A stretch of DNA of 64,000 bases from an uncultured Methanoregula sp. (GCF_963667735.1 NZ_OY763919.1:1145539-1209538); one strand, 5' to 3'; shown: positions 45,232 to 53,369, counted from the stretch's first letter. The notes: generated by a model from the sequence alone, not told the origin. Made by a program: numbers and translations.

Positions 45232-46257
45232 TCAGGATCCGGGATTCAGAGCACTGGATTCGTCCCTCTTGTTTTCGCTATCGGTAAACGCCCCCGGCAG
45301 CCGGTCCGTTGTTCCGTACATATAGAGGCCGAGGGTAGCGATGCCCATGATCGTTGAACCGACGAAAAGCAGGATGATCATCACCAGCAGGTACAGGATA
45401 ACCGCGACACCGATCATTGCAGGATTCCCGGTAGAAAAACCGATAAGGGAAATGGGGACTACCGCGATGAGCATTATCACAAACACGATTGCGACAAAAA
45501 TACCTGCGCAGATGACAATTTCCCCCCAGATCTTCCGGAACAGTGATACCGACTTCAGGATCGCAGGAAACAGGCCATCCCCGTTCAGGATAATTGCCGG
45601 GATAACAAACATCGTAAGAACCCCGAAAACGACCCCGATCACGAGTGAGATGGCGATAAGTGCGAGATTTCCCGGGGAATTATTCATAGCAAGTGTGAGT
45701 GCCGTTCCCGCAAGGGATCCGATAACCGCCCAGCCTGCAAGGGATCCCATCCGGCTTCCGGCCCGGAACAAGGCTTCCCTTATGGTGATCGCTCTCCCGG
45801 AAAAGAGGTGTGATGCATACGCGATCAGTCCGGCCAGCAGATAGAACGTAAGAAACGAACTGATGAGCGTAGTGGTCAATGTCAGCCCGACCAATAAAAT
45901 CGATCCTTTGGCAATCAGGAGGGTTCCGGGATCTGCTGTGAGGCCGGTTCCCGGAAACGGATTGGTTCCGGAGAGAATCTGGAGGCATATGGTTGTGGCA
46001 AGGCTGAAGATCATCACAAGGCCCGAAAGGAGCGAGAACCAGAGCAGTTTCCTGTTCCTGAACAGTATCTTTATACTCCCTATTGCGACACTTGCTCCGC
46101 GGTCAATCCGGCTTGATCCCTCGGTTCCGCCTCCTGCCTGTGCAGGATTTTCCATGGCAGCCGTTGGTGCGAACACTGCCGGGGCCGTTCTTATTGTCTG
46201 TGCATTCGGGCACCAGCCGAGCCGGTGCCGGATAATTTCCATCATGTGGGTGATCAT
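45232..46257 (-). CDS. GWCPN-tagged membrane protein with DUF6159-like core
   Basis: 341 residues. The N-terminal tag is MITHMMEIIRHRLGWCPNAQ (Cys16). A linker rich in A, P and G (APTAAMENPAQAGGGTEGSS) precedes a six-TM core (GSIKILFRNRKLLWFSLLSG; KSVSLFRKIWGEIVICAGIF) that resembles the proteins at 43567 and 53451. The tail is polar and charged (DSENKRDESSALNPGS). It is a single gene with its own promoter, whose palindrome is of the regulator B type. Probably a structural or transport-like membrane protein; no catalytic motif is seen. Confidence 0.8.
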   Translation of the reverse strand: MITHMMEIIRHRLGWCPNAQTIRTAPAVFAPTAAMENPAQAGGGTEGSSRIDRGASVAIGSIKILFRNRKLLWFSLLSGLVMIFSLATTICLQILSGTNPFPGTGLTADPGTLLIAKGSILLVGLTLTTTLISSFLTFYLLAGLIAYASHLFSGRAITIREALFRAGSRMGSLAGWAVIGSLAGTALTLAMNNSPGNLALIAISLVIGVVFGVLTMFVIPAIILNGDGLFPAILKSVSLFRKIWGEIVICAGIFVAIVFVIMLIAVVPISLIGFSTGNPAMIGVAVILYLLVMIILLFVGSTIMGIATLGLYMYGTTDRLPGAFTDSENKRDESSALNPGS

Positions 46258-46308
46258 GCGAGCGCCTTCACGTGAACCGACGACTCCCTGGCGGTGCCAG
46301 GGTATTAT

Positions 46309-46338
46309 GTCAACATATGAATGTTGACTTTATATATT
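46309..46338 (-). promoter_or_regulatory. TATA box and 8-4-8 operator of the gene at 45232
   Basis: The minus strand reads ATATATAAA (46338-46330), then the palindrome GTCAACAT-TCAT-ATGTTGAC (46328-46309). Transcription should start about 25 bp after TATA, at the downstream edge of the palindrome. The half-site GTCAACAT matches the operator of regulator B at 49325-49344. Confidence 0.7.
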
Positions 46339-46533
46339 TTGTGAAATTAAAATCCGCTTCCGAATCCGGAATGAATCTTTTCGATAGATCATGGGGAAGA
46401 CTGGTTGTGCATCGTCCGCGTTTCCGCCGGTGATCGCAGGTCCGTCCGGACTCAGGCCACAAGGCTCGCGAAGGTTACCGGCATGAGCGGGGCAGCCGCT
46501 CGCATCTCCGTCGGATGTAAGAGGCTCCCTACG

Positions 46534-47319
46534 TTAGATTGTCCTGCCAACCCTCTTTGCATACCGGTACGACCAGACTGAAATGTACACGGTGACTCCC
46601 AGGATTATCACCAGCATCAGGGCAATGGCCCAGATCCCGGCAACAAGGCTCCCGAGCACGGTGAGGATACCGGCAGCCATGAACGCAGGACCGCCGTGCT
46701 CGTGCGTCTTCTTCCAGACCTCGTCGCTCTTCAGTGTCCACGGGAAACGGATTCCCATGAGGGTGTTCCTGCCGATGTTCGGCATGATGCTGCCGAGTGC
46801 TATGAAGAGCAACCCCATCAGTATCGGGATGATGGTGATGACCGGCAGGTCGAGACCCAGTGCAACCATCAGGGTGACGATCTCAATGCAGAAGATCAGG
46901 GAAACGGTTGCAAGGATCAGGATGGCATAGTTCTCCCGGAATGCGGCAAGGGAGGTCTGCACCGAGTCGAACCGGGGGAGTGCCAAGAGGAGAACTGTTA
47001 TGATCGAGAGGATGACCGGTAGTCCGAAAGCCCCGATGAACCGGCTGGAGAATCCGTCCGCCTGACCGTACAGGTTCCAGTGGATCGGTACTGTCTCCGG
47101 AAGATAAGGCAGGATCAGGAATGCGACTGTCCAGGAGAGGAAGACAAGTGCCCAGGTGAGGCGCATGAACCGGGCGGATCTCCGGGCAACCGGCCCCCCG
47201 TCTCCGGCTGGGTCCTCCCGCTGGAGATTTCCGGGAGCTCCCTGCAGTGGGTGCCCTGCGGCAGCGGCCATCGGGCACCAGCCCATGGCGTTCCAGACCG
47301 AACTGGTGAATTTCATCAT
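46534..47319 (-). CDS. GWCPN-tagged SdpI/DUF1648-like membrane protein
   Basis: 261 residues, last gene of the operon starting at 49322. The tag is MMKFTSSVWNAMGWCPMAAA (Cys15, Met in place of Asn). After a linker (GNLQREDPAGDGGPVARRSA) come six to seven TM segments. The first part has the DUF1648 motif PETVPIHWNLYGQADGFSS. The second part has the SdpI motif NTLMGIRFPWTLKSDEVWKK and THEHGG. SdpI in Bacillus confers immunity to the SdpC toxin and recruits a repressor to the membrane. Its start overlaps the previous stop (TGATG). Confidence 0.85.
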   Translation of the reverse strand: MMKFTSSVWNAMGWCPMAAAAGHPLQGAPGNLQREDPAGDGGPVARRSARFMRLTWALVFLSWTVAFLILPYLPETVPIHWNLYGQADGFSSRFIGAFGLPVILSIITVLLLALPRFDSVQTSLAAFRENYAILILATVSLIFCIEIVTLMVALGLDLPVITIIPILMGLLFIALGSIMPNIGRNTLMGIRFPWTLKSDEVWKKTHEHGGPAFMAAGILTVLGSLVAGIWAIALMLVIILGVTVYISVWSYRYAKRVGRTI

Positions 47320-47939
47320 CAGGCCGCCCTCCGGTAGATCTGTTTCCCGTCAGTATACAGCGGGATACCCGACTGCTGCTCCCATGTAATGATTGTCAGG
47401 AGGTGGAGCCAGCCGATCGCGGCAAACCCGGCCAGGAACCCGTTGACTGCAAGCATTGAAAGGCCGGGGACGAGGCCGAGAAGAACCGCCCCCACAAATG
47501 CAAGGAGGATTGCAGCGCCGATGACCGGGAGGAGGCGGACAATCGAGATCTCCTTCCAGTCCCTTTCCTTCACTATGCCGGCCTCCTTTACCTGCCGGAA
47601 AAGATCGCGGTACCGGAGGGCATCGCCGCAGTACAGGATCGCGGCAAGGGCAAGGCCGGTTGCAAGCATGGCAAGCCGGTCCCCGGTTGCTGTGGCAAAG
47701 AGGGAGATGCTGACACCGGTCATGCAGAGCGCGAACGCGAATGCCCGGGTGCGGTACCGGTTCATACGGCCAAATGAAAGGGCCGGTGTGCCCCCGCCGC
47801 CTGGTTCCGAAATGATGGTCTGTTCGGCAGGTGCGGTCCTGCAGACCTGGTGCATACGGGCGTTCGGGCACCAGCCCATGAGTTTTTGGATCTGTTCGAG
47901 GATGGCGTCTTTGAGGTAGTATCTCTCTTGGGAAGGCAT
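47319..47939 (-). CDS. GWCPN-tagged membrane protein (DUF1673-like)
   Basis: 206 residues from the ATG at 47939, 2 bp after the previous stop. The tag is KDAILEQIQKLMGWCPNARM (Cys24). A Gly-rich linker (SEPGGGGTPALSFGR) follows. Four TM segments come in two pairs: AFAFALCMTGVSISLFATAT and LAMLATGLALAAILYCGDAL, then LLPVIGAAILLAFVGAVLLG and LSMLAVNGFLAGFAAIGWLH. A cytoplasmic helix (RDLFRQVKEAGIVKERDWKE) lies between the pairs. From memory, the tag and overall form recall the DUF1673 family of Methanosarcina; this needs a profile search. Function unknown. Confidence 0.78.
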   Translation of the reverse strand: MPSQERYYLKDAILEQIQKLMGWCPNARMHQVCRTAPAEQTIISEPGGGGTPALSFGRMNRYRTRAFAFALCMTGVSISLFATATGDRLAMLATGLALAAILYCGDALRYRDLFRQVKEAGIVKERDWKEISIVRLLPVIGAAILLAFVGAVLLGLVPGLSMLAVNGFLAGFAAIGWLHLLTIITWEQQSGIPLYTDGKQIYRRAA

Positions 47940-47941
47940 GA

Positions 47942-48250
47942 TCAGGCTCTCCCTTGGGTCTGGATTGTTCGGATATGGATGAAGACAAATATGAGAAGAA
48001 CCCCAAGGACAAAGATCGGCCACCAGAAATTGCCCCCGACAAAGAGCGTTGCAAAGAGGATTGCAATCGATACTGCGGTCATCCAGCGGGGAACGGCAGT
48101 GACCACCGGGGTAGTACCGGGTTGCGGTGTATCGGGAAGATCCCCGGTATGGGAAAGAATATCTGTGCAGGGAACGGCGACTCCCGAAGACCGTGCATTC
48201 GGGCACCAGCCCAGGTATGTCCTGATGGTATCAACGAGGATGTGCGTCAT
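47942..48250 (-). CDS. GWCPN-tagged small membrane protein
   Basis: 102 residues. The tag is MTHILVDTIRTYLGWCPNAR (Cys16). A polar linker (TDILSHTGDLPDTPQPGTTP) precedes two closely spaced TM segments (WMTAVSIAILFATLFVGGNF, WPIFVLGVLLIFVFIHIRTI) and a short basic end. The start overlaps the stop of the previous gene by 4 bp (ATGA). It is essentially tag, linker and a membrane hairpin, so it may show the minimal form of these proteins. Confidence 0.78.
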   Translation of the reverse strand: MTHILVDTIRTYLGWCPNARSSGVAVPCTDILSHTGDLPDTPQPGTTPVVTAVPRWMTAVSIAILFATLFVGGNFWWPIFVLGVLLIFVFIHIRTIQTQGRA

Positions 48251-48876
48251 GCGTCCCCCGTTAACGGTCGTGCTCCTCTCGTATTCCGTGCCTGATCGAT
48301 AGCCAGTTTCAGGTCATACGGCTCGTCAGTACCGATCCGGAACGCCTTGCCGGACATGAGCCGCACTTCAACGGCATGGGGGCCCGATACATTGTAGAGC
48401 GGCCCGTACGGCGTTATGCGGATACCGTAGCCATAGTACCAGGGATTGGTCACCGTTGTCACCGAGACAATCTCTGATAGCGGCCAGCTCTTGCAGATGA
48501 GGCCCACCGGCCCGAAGCGGATCGCAAGGATGCCATTGCCTGCCGATACGGTCAGCGTGGACATGATAGCAAGTAAAAATACCAGGATGGCCATCACTAT
48601 CATCGTGACCCATACCGGGCCGAAGATGAACGACATACTGAGGATAAATATGATGGCCGCAGCAACTCCCCCGATGATGAGCGTGCCCCGCTGGGTATGC
48701 TCGTAGTTTCCTCTCCACGAAGTACCGGGTCCATCGGTACCCGGGGGAATGGGATTCTTTACCGGATTTTCAGCGCGGATGCTGATACCAGCCCCGCTGC
48801 GGTTCTTTGCCTGCATGCCATTTTCATTCGGGCACCAGCCGAGCCAGCCCCGGATCACTTCAGAAAACCGGAACAT
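48247..48876 (-). CDS. GWCPN-tagged membrane protein with PH-like domain
   Basis: 209 residues, directly after regulator B (TAATG overlap). The tag is MFRFSEVIRGWLGWCPNENG (Cys15). A linker (ENPVKNPIPPGTDGPGTSWR) leads to two TM segments (GTLIIGGVAAAIIFILSMSF, VWVTMIVMAILVFLLAIMST). A cytoplasmic beta-rich domain follows (GNGILAIRFGPVGLICKSWP, IRITPYGPLYNVSGPHAVEV, KAFRIGTDEPYDLKLAIDQA), with the strand pattern of bacterial PH-like domains found after a TM pair. Function unknown. Confidence 0.8.
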   Translation of the reverse strand: MFRFSEVIRGWLGWCPNENGMQAKNRSGAGISIRAENPVKNPIPPGTDGPGTSWRGNYEHTQRGTLIIGGVAAAIIFILSMSFIFGPVWVTMIVMAILVFLLAIMSTLTVSAGNGILAIRFGPVGLICKSWPLSEIVSVTTVTNPWYYGYGIRITPYGPLYNVSGPHAVEVRLMSGKAFRIGTDEPYDLKLAIDQARNTRGARPLTGDA

Positions 48877-49322
48877 TACGCGATCGCCTTCACTTTTTCA
48901 AACAGTTCTTCTGCCATCTTGGTTGGATCGGCCGTCTTCCTGATCCGGATGCCCAGTTCGGTGGCATAATCCCAGAGCAGCTCGATGCATTCGGTGTACC
49001 GCTGGCAGGAGCCGCAGTCCCCGTCGTGCTCGTACCAGACCTGCACCCCGTGTTTTTCCGATACGAAGATGATGGCCGCGGTCTGGAACGGGATCGACCG
49101 GCCGATGAGGATACCCCGCTCCGGGTTGATCTTCTCAACCGAGATCTGGTTTGCCTGCGCCATCTCCGCAAGCGTTGACCCGATCTTCTCGTTCATCTGG
49201 AGGAGGGCGTGCGACACTGCCTGGCGGGAGATGCCAAACCGGTTGGCGATTGCGATATTGGACTCGCCGCCCCTCCGGAGCGCCCAGAACCCGAACTGCT
49301 TGTCGTTCGTTGGCAGGAACAT
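48876..49322 (-). CDS. HTH regulator B of the membrane-protein regulon
   Basis: 148 residues, first gene of a five-gene operon. It aligns throughout with regulator A: MFLPTNDKQFGFWALRRGGE, the HTH NIAIANRFGISRQAVSHALL, GRSIPFQTAAIIFVSEKHGV, QVWYEHDGDCGSCQRYTEC and DPTKMAEELFEKV. The conserved CX2CX5C may bind metal or sense redox. The mRNA is probably leaderless: TATA at 49345-49352, ATG at 49322. The palindrome at 49325-49344 implies autoregulation, and the same half-site in front of the gene at 45232 suggests that gene as a second target. Confidence 0.85.
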   Translation of the reverse strand: MFLPTNDKQFGFWALRRGGESNIAIANRFGISRQAVSHALLQMNEKIGSTLAEMAQANQISVEKINPERGILIGRSIPFQTAAIIFVSEKHGVQVWYEHDGDCGSCQRYTECIELLWDYATELGIRIRKTADPTKMAEELFEKVKAIA

Positions 49323-49324
49323 AT

Positions 49325-49352
49325 GTCAACATTAGAACGTTGACGATTTATA
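49325..49352 (-). promoter_or_regulatory. TATA box and 8-4-8 operator of regulator B
   Basis: The minus strand TATAAATC (49352-49345) is followed directly by GTCAACGT-TCTA-ATGTTGAC (49344-49325), and the ATG is 2 nt further. This is exactly the layout at 45107. The ~290 bp from here to 49643 hold no gene I can support. Confidence 0.7.
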
Positions 49353-49643
49353 GATTATGGGATTTCCCCTAAGGCGTCCGCGCCCCCGGTTCCCTCACCG
49401 GGCAGAAATTCCCCGGATGGCCCGGGACCGGAGTAATACGGTGAGCAGGAGCGCGGCAGGTCCGGCTGCGAATATCATATTATTCTGGTTGAGTTCCTGA
49501 AAACCCGGTTTTTCACGGATGTGTTTAGGTTTTTTCAGGCCGGTTATCCTGCCCGGAAAAACGCAAACCTGCCCGGCCAGTTTCACCCCCTGCGGCCACT
49601 CTTTTAACCGCTTACCGTTCTGATCGGTTATCAGGAATCCCCC

Positions 49644-50327
49644 ATGGAACCCCGCGTTATTCTCCACACAGCAACCAGTCTCGACGGCCGGATAACGAAC
49701 TTCCCTGCGAATCTCGAACTCTATTACACCCTTGCCGGGCAGTATAATCCCGATGCAGTCTTGTTTGGCAGTTCGACGATCCTTGAAGCCCCAACGCTTG
49801 AAGTCCCGGAAGAGCACCGGAAGATGTTCATTCCCCGGGCCGGGGAGCCGGATCCCCGCCCCCTGATGGTCGTTGCCGACAGCCGGGGGAAGATCACCTG
49901 CTGGGATACCCTGCGGACATGGCCGTATTTCCGGGGCTTTGTAGTTCTCTGCTCGGAATCGACGCCTGCTCCGTATACCGGGCAACTCAGGGCATCCGGT
50001 ATTCCCGTGATTGTGACCGGCGCTGACCGGGTGGATATCAGGCAGGCCCTGCAGGAGCTTCACCGGCAGTTCCTTGTAACGGTAGTCCGGGCGGACAGCG
50101 GCGGGACGCTCAACAGTGTCCTCCTCAGGACCGGGCTTGTCAGCGAAGTGAGTGTCCTCATCCACCCGTTCCTTGCCGGGGGCACGCCGGAGGCCACGAT
50201 GTTCGACCCGCACCGGGCCGGTCTTTCCGGCCTACAGATCCCGCTCCGGCACCTTGCTACCGAGACGCTCCGGAACGGGATTGTACGGGTACGATACGTT
50301 CCGGACCCGGCTCCTGCAGGGGACTGA
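49644..50327 (+). CDS. RibD C-terminal/dihydrofolate reductase-fold reductase
   Basis: 227 residues of the RibD_C family. Members include the archaeal 2,5-diamino-6-ribosylamino-pyrimidinone phosphate reductase of riboflavin and F420 synthesis, plus many NADPH reductases of unknown substrate. Motifs are PRVILHTATSLDGRITNFPA at the N-terminus, DAVLFGSSTILEAPTLEVP, RPLMVVADSRGK and VVRADSGGTLNSVLLRTGLV with the conserved GG..LN. VSVLIHPFLAGG ends the core. The insert after TLEVP and the weak similarity in the middle make the exact substrate uncertain. TTTTAACC near 49603 may be the TATA box. Confidence 0.8.
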   Translation: MEPRVILHTATSLDGRITNFPANLELYYTLAGQYNPDAVLFGSSTILEAPTLEVPEEHRKMFIPRAGEPDPRPLMVVADSRGKITCWDTLRTWPYFRGFVVLCSESTPAPYTGQLRASGIPVIVTGADRVDIRQALQELHRQFLVTVVRADSGGTLNSVLLRTGLVSEVSVLIHPFLAGGTPEATMFDPHRAGLSGLQIPLRHLATETLRNGIVRVRYVPDPAPAGD

Positions 50328-50338
50328 CACGAGGATTC

Positions 50339-51667
50339 TTACCTGGTCTGTTTCCCGCGAATGAGAAGTGTCAGGATACTACAGAGAATGAGGCACGCCC
50401 CGATCACGACAAGTCCGCCCTCAGTTCTCCCGGTTGCAGCAACAATGTACCCGATGAGCGACGGCCCGACAAATCCCCCGATGTTTCCTACCGAATTTAC
50501 TGCCGCGATGCCGGCTGCAGCGGCCGATCCTGTGAGAAACACGGCCGGCAGTGTCCAGAACGGGCTAAAAAAGCAGTAGATCCCGATAGTGGCAACGACC
50601 AGGAGGCAAAAGGCAAGGATCGGGTTTGATGAGGAAACAAACCCGGCTCCCGCAAGAGCCAGACCGCCGACAAGCGGAGGCAAAGCTGTGTGCCAGCAAC
50701 GCTCTCCATACCGGTCGGAGTGCCGGCTCCACAGGATCATGCAGACAAGAGCCGCAATGAACGGGATCGTCATCCAGAGGCCGATCTCGAAATTGGAGAA
50801 GGCCGGGTTAAGGGACCGGATGATGAGTGGCATCCAGAACCCGAGCCCGTAGAGGCCGACCGTCACCAGGCTGTAGATCAGCCCGAGGTACCAGACTTTC
50901 CGGTCAGTGATAACATCCCGGAACCGTGTATGTGCGCCGTCCCTGATCCGCTGCTCCCGTTCCTTTTCCAGCTCAGCAGTGAGCCATTCTTTCTCCCTGT
51001 CATCAAGCCAGCGGGCATCTGCAGGCTTGTCAGTCAGATAAAACCAGGTAACAATTCCCAGGAGGATTGCCGGGATTCCTTCGATGATGAAGAGCCAGCG
51101 CCATCCGGCAATTCCCAGCCACCCGGCTGTGTCCAGGATCCATGTCGATACCGGGGCGCCGATGATATTGGAGACCGCAAGTGCCGTCATAAAAAGGGCG
51201 ACTGCCCGGGCAAGCTCTTGCTCCCGGAACCACATCGTGATGTACAGGATCATCCCCGGGAAGAAACCGGCCTCGGCGATTCCCAGCAGGAACCGGAGAA
51301 TGGCAAGATCGGTTGCACTTGTTGCTGCCGCAGTTACCATGACGACAATTCCCCAGCTGATCATGATGCGGGAGATCCAGACTCTCGCGCCTATCTTCTG
51401 GAGAATGATGTTGCTTGGGATCTCGAAGAGCAGGTACCCGATGAAAAAGAGCCCGGAAAGAAGACCGAACATTTCCGCAGAAAGCGAGAGGGCGCTGTTC
51501 ATCTCCAGTGCCGCATAACCGAAATTTACCCGGTCAAGGAATGCTATGATATAGAGAATGAACAGGAACGGGAGGATGTGCAGGGTTACTTTCCTGATAG
51601 TGCGCCTCTCCATTGTACCGGTATCCGGGTTCACCCGTGGGTGTCGGATTTCGTGCCTCATATGCAT
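50339..51667 (-). CDS. MFS transporter, anion:cation symporter (ACS) type
   Basis: About 442 residues with 12 TM segments. The start of the conserved part, ERRTIRKVTLHILPFLFILY and AFLDRVNFGYAALEMN, and the later GIAEAGFFPGMILYITMWF and WRWLFIIEGIPAILLG, are signatures of the bacterial ACS family (glucarate, 4-hydroxyphenylacetate and tartrate transporters). ACS carriers are rare in methanogens, so acquisition from bacteria is likely. The start is uncertain: ATGs occur at 51715, 51667, 51661 and 51610, and I chose 51667 since it follows AGGA. It is convergent with the RibD-like gene and divergent from the esterase at 51766, which may handle a related organic compound. Confidence 0.88.
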   Translation of the reverse strand: MHMRHEIRHPRVNPDTGTMERRTIRKVTLHILPFLFILYIIAFLDRVNFGYAALEMNSALSLSAEMFGLLSGLFFIGYLLFEIPSNIILQKIGARVWISRIMISWGIVVMVTAAATSATDLAILRFLLGIAEAGFFPGMILYITMWFREQELARAVALFMTALAVSNIIGAPVSTWILDTAGWLGIAGWRWLFIIEGIPAILLGIVTWFYLTDKPADARWLDDREKEWLTAELEKEREQRIRDGAHTRFRDVITDRKVWYLGLIYSLVTVGLYGLGFWMPLIIRSLNPAFSNFEIGLWMTIPFIAALVCMILWSRHSDRYGERCWHTALPPLVGGLALAGAGFVSSSNPILAFCLLVVATIGIYCFFSPFWTLPAVFLTGSAAAAGIAAVNSVGNIGGFVGPSLIGYIVAATGRTEGGLVVIGACLILCSILTLLIRGKQTR

Positions 51668-51765
51668 GATGGTTTGATCCTGGCGTTTCAAAACGGGATA
51701 CGGGAGGATCAGCAATCATCCTATCCCCTTCCTTTATTATCTCCCGTTACTAAAAAACAGAGATA

Positions 51766-52671
51766 ATGATCCAGGAATCGCCGGAAGAACTTCTTGCCCT
51801 CATCCGGGAGCATTCTCCCGATCCGAAAAAGTCCGTTCCCCTCATGAGGGAAGATCTTTCTGCATTCTATATGGAGATGCAGGAAGAGGTCACGAACGAG
51901 GGTGCGCACCAGATCGGCAAAGTCAGGATCTCGGATACTGTATCAGGTTACTGGATTACCCTGCCGGATGCCGACACGGGCGGGGCGATTCTCTTCTTCC
52001 ACGGAGGCGGGTTCTCCCTTGGATCCACCCGGGACCACCTGGGACTCTGTATACGCCTTGCCCGGGCAGCAGGCGTGCCGGTCCTGTCCGTTGACTACCG
52101 GCTTGCCCCGGAACATCCCTTCCCTGCTGCTGTGGAGGATGCCGTTGCAGCGTACCGCTACCTGATAGCCGAAGGTTACCATCCCCACCGGATCCTTCCC
52201 GCGGGCATATCCGCCGGGGGAACCCTGGTCCTCTCCCTCCTTCTGTCCATCCGCGACGAAGGCCGCCCCCTCCCGCTTGCGGCCGTATGTATGTCTCCTG
52301 CAGTTGATCTGGAATTTCCGGGGGAATCGGTGACAAAGAACCGGGACCGGGACTGGATCACACCGGCCCGCCTCCAGGCTGTCCAGAAGACCTACCTGGC
52401 AGGTCACGATCCCCACGATCCCCTTGCATCCCCCGCCCACGCAACCATGAAGGGACTCCCGCGCCTCTATATCCAGATGGGCACCCACGAGCTCCTCCTC
52501 TCGGATATCGGGAAATTTGTTGACCGGGCCCGCTGGGCCGGCATCCCGGTCCAAGCCGAGATATGGGAAGGGATGTTCCACTCCTGGCAGATCTTTGCGG
52601 GCCAGGTTCCCGAAGGCAGAGAAGCCATTGATCAGGCAGGGGCGTTCATCCGGAGCATCCTGTCCCGGTGA
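51766..52671 (+). CDS. Alpha/beta hydrolase-3 (acetyl esterase/HSL-type)
   Basis: 301 residues. The oxyanion-hole motif is FFHGGGFSLGS (HGGG), typical of the hormone-sensitive lipase family. LSVDYRLAPEHPFPAAVEDA follows. The nucleophile elbow is PAGISAGGTLV (G-I-S-A-G, Ser near residue 146). The acid region is GTHELLLSDI and the His is in EGMFHSWQIF. Full length. It hydrolyses short-chain esters. The ATG at 51766 has no strong ribosome site. It is divergent from the ACS transporter with about 100 bp between starts, so the two may be co-regulated. Confidence 0.9.
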   Translation: MIQESPEELLALIREHSPDPKKSVPLMREDLSAFYMEMQEEVTNEGAHQIGKVRISDTVSGYWITLPDADTGGAILFFHGGGFSLGSTRDHLGLCIRLARAAGVPVLSVDYRLAPEHPFPAAVEDAVAAYRYLIAEGYHPHRILPAGISAGGTLVLSLLLSIRDEGRPLPLAAVCMSPAVDLEFPGESVTKNRDRDWITPARLQAVQKTYLAGHDPHDPLASPAHATMKGLPRLYIQMGTHELLLSDIGKFVDRARWAGIPVQAEIWEGMFHSWQIFAGQVPEGREAIDQAGAFIRSILSR

Positions 52672-52733
52672 ACCGGCAGGATACCGATCGATACCTCTAT
52701 CACATGCCCGGCAGATCCTTTTTTGCTTATACC

Positions 52734-53369
52734 ATGTCCCGCAGAACCTTCGTTCTTCTTGTCCTGCTGTCTGCACTCGTCCTCATGAGTGCCCCGGCAG
52801 CGGCAAATGTTGTCCAGCAGACGGTCTCGTTCTCGCCCAATCCTCCCCTCACCCCCGGAGGTCAGCAGAAGGTTGTCGCCACCTACTATGTCATCCCGGC
52901 AGGATCCACGACCTTCCCCTCAAGCAACCAGCTCCAGATGCAGACGGACCTCCAGAACGCCCAGTGGGTTATCCAGGTGACCCTTGACGGCACCAATGCG
53001 GCCCGCCAGACCGCCTCGGGCAATGCGGCCTTCCTCAACGGTGCGCTTCTTGCCTACCCGACAACCCAGACCGTCGGGTTCACGGTCACGGTGACCGGGA
53101 CGGTCCCCCCGGATGCAACCTCGTCCGTCATGCTGCTCCAGGTTGAGCAGCTCGACAACATCAGCAACGTTGTCCCGGGGAGCGTTCTTACCATCACCCA
53201 GCCGGTTGCCGGCACATCTCCCCTCCCGGCCACTCCTTCGGCCGGGCCCACCCTGACTCCCGCGCTGTCCCCGCCGGTCCCGACACCGACCCGTGCCTCC
53301 CTCCCGCTCGTATGCGGAATACTTGCAGCCGGGATCGGGATCTGCCTTGCAGCCCGGCGGGACCGGTAG
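52734..53369 (+). CDS. Secreted or membrane-tethered surface protein
   Basis: 211 residues from the ATG at 52734 (MSRRTFVLLVLLSALVLMSA, signal peptide ending APAAA). The mature part is beta-rich (VVQQTVSFSPNPPLTPGGQQ; TVGFTVTVTGTVPPDATSSV). A Pro/Thr/Ser-rich stretch (PATPSAGPTLTPALSPPVPT) leads to a C-terminal TM helix (LPLVCGILAAGIGICLAARR) and a short basic tail. That is the layout of small archaeal cell-surface proteins. A GTG at 52668 and an ATG at 52704 lie in frame upstream, but the signal peptide favours 52734. No catalytic motif. Confidence 0.72.
   Translation: MSRRTFVLLVLLSALVLMSAPAAANVVQQTVSFSPNPPLTPGGQQKVVATYYVIPAGSTTFPSSNQLQMQTDLQNAQWVIQVTLDGTNAARQTASGNAAFLNGALLAYPTTQTVGFTVTVTGTVPPDATSSVMLLQVEQLDNISNVVPGSVLTITQPVAGTSPLPATPSAGPTLTPALSPPVPTPTRASLPLVCGILAAGIGICLAARRDR

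Noticed and set aside
49395..50213. 272-codon minus-strand frame overlapping the RibD-like gene
   Set aside because: The plus strand shows the RibD_C motifs. The antisense product is low-complexity and charged.
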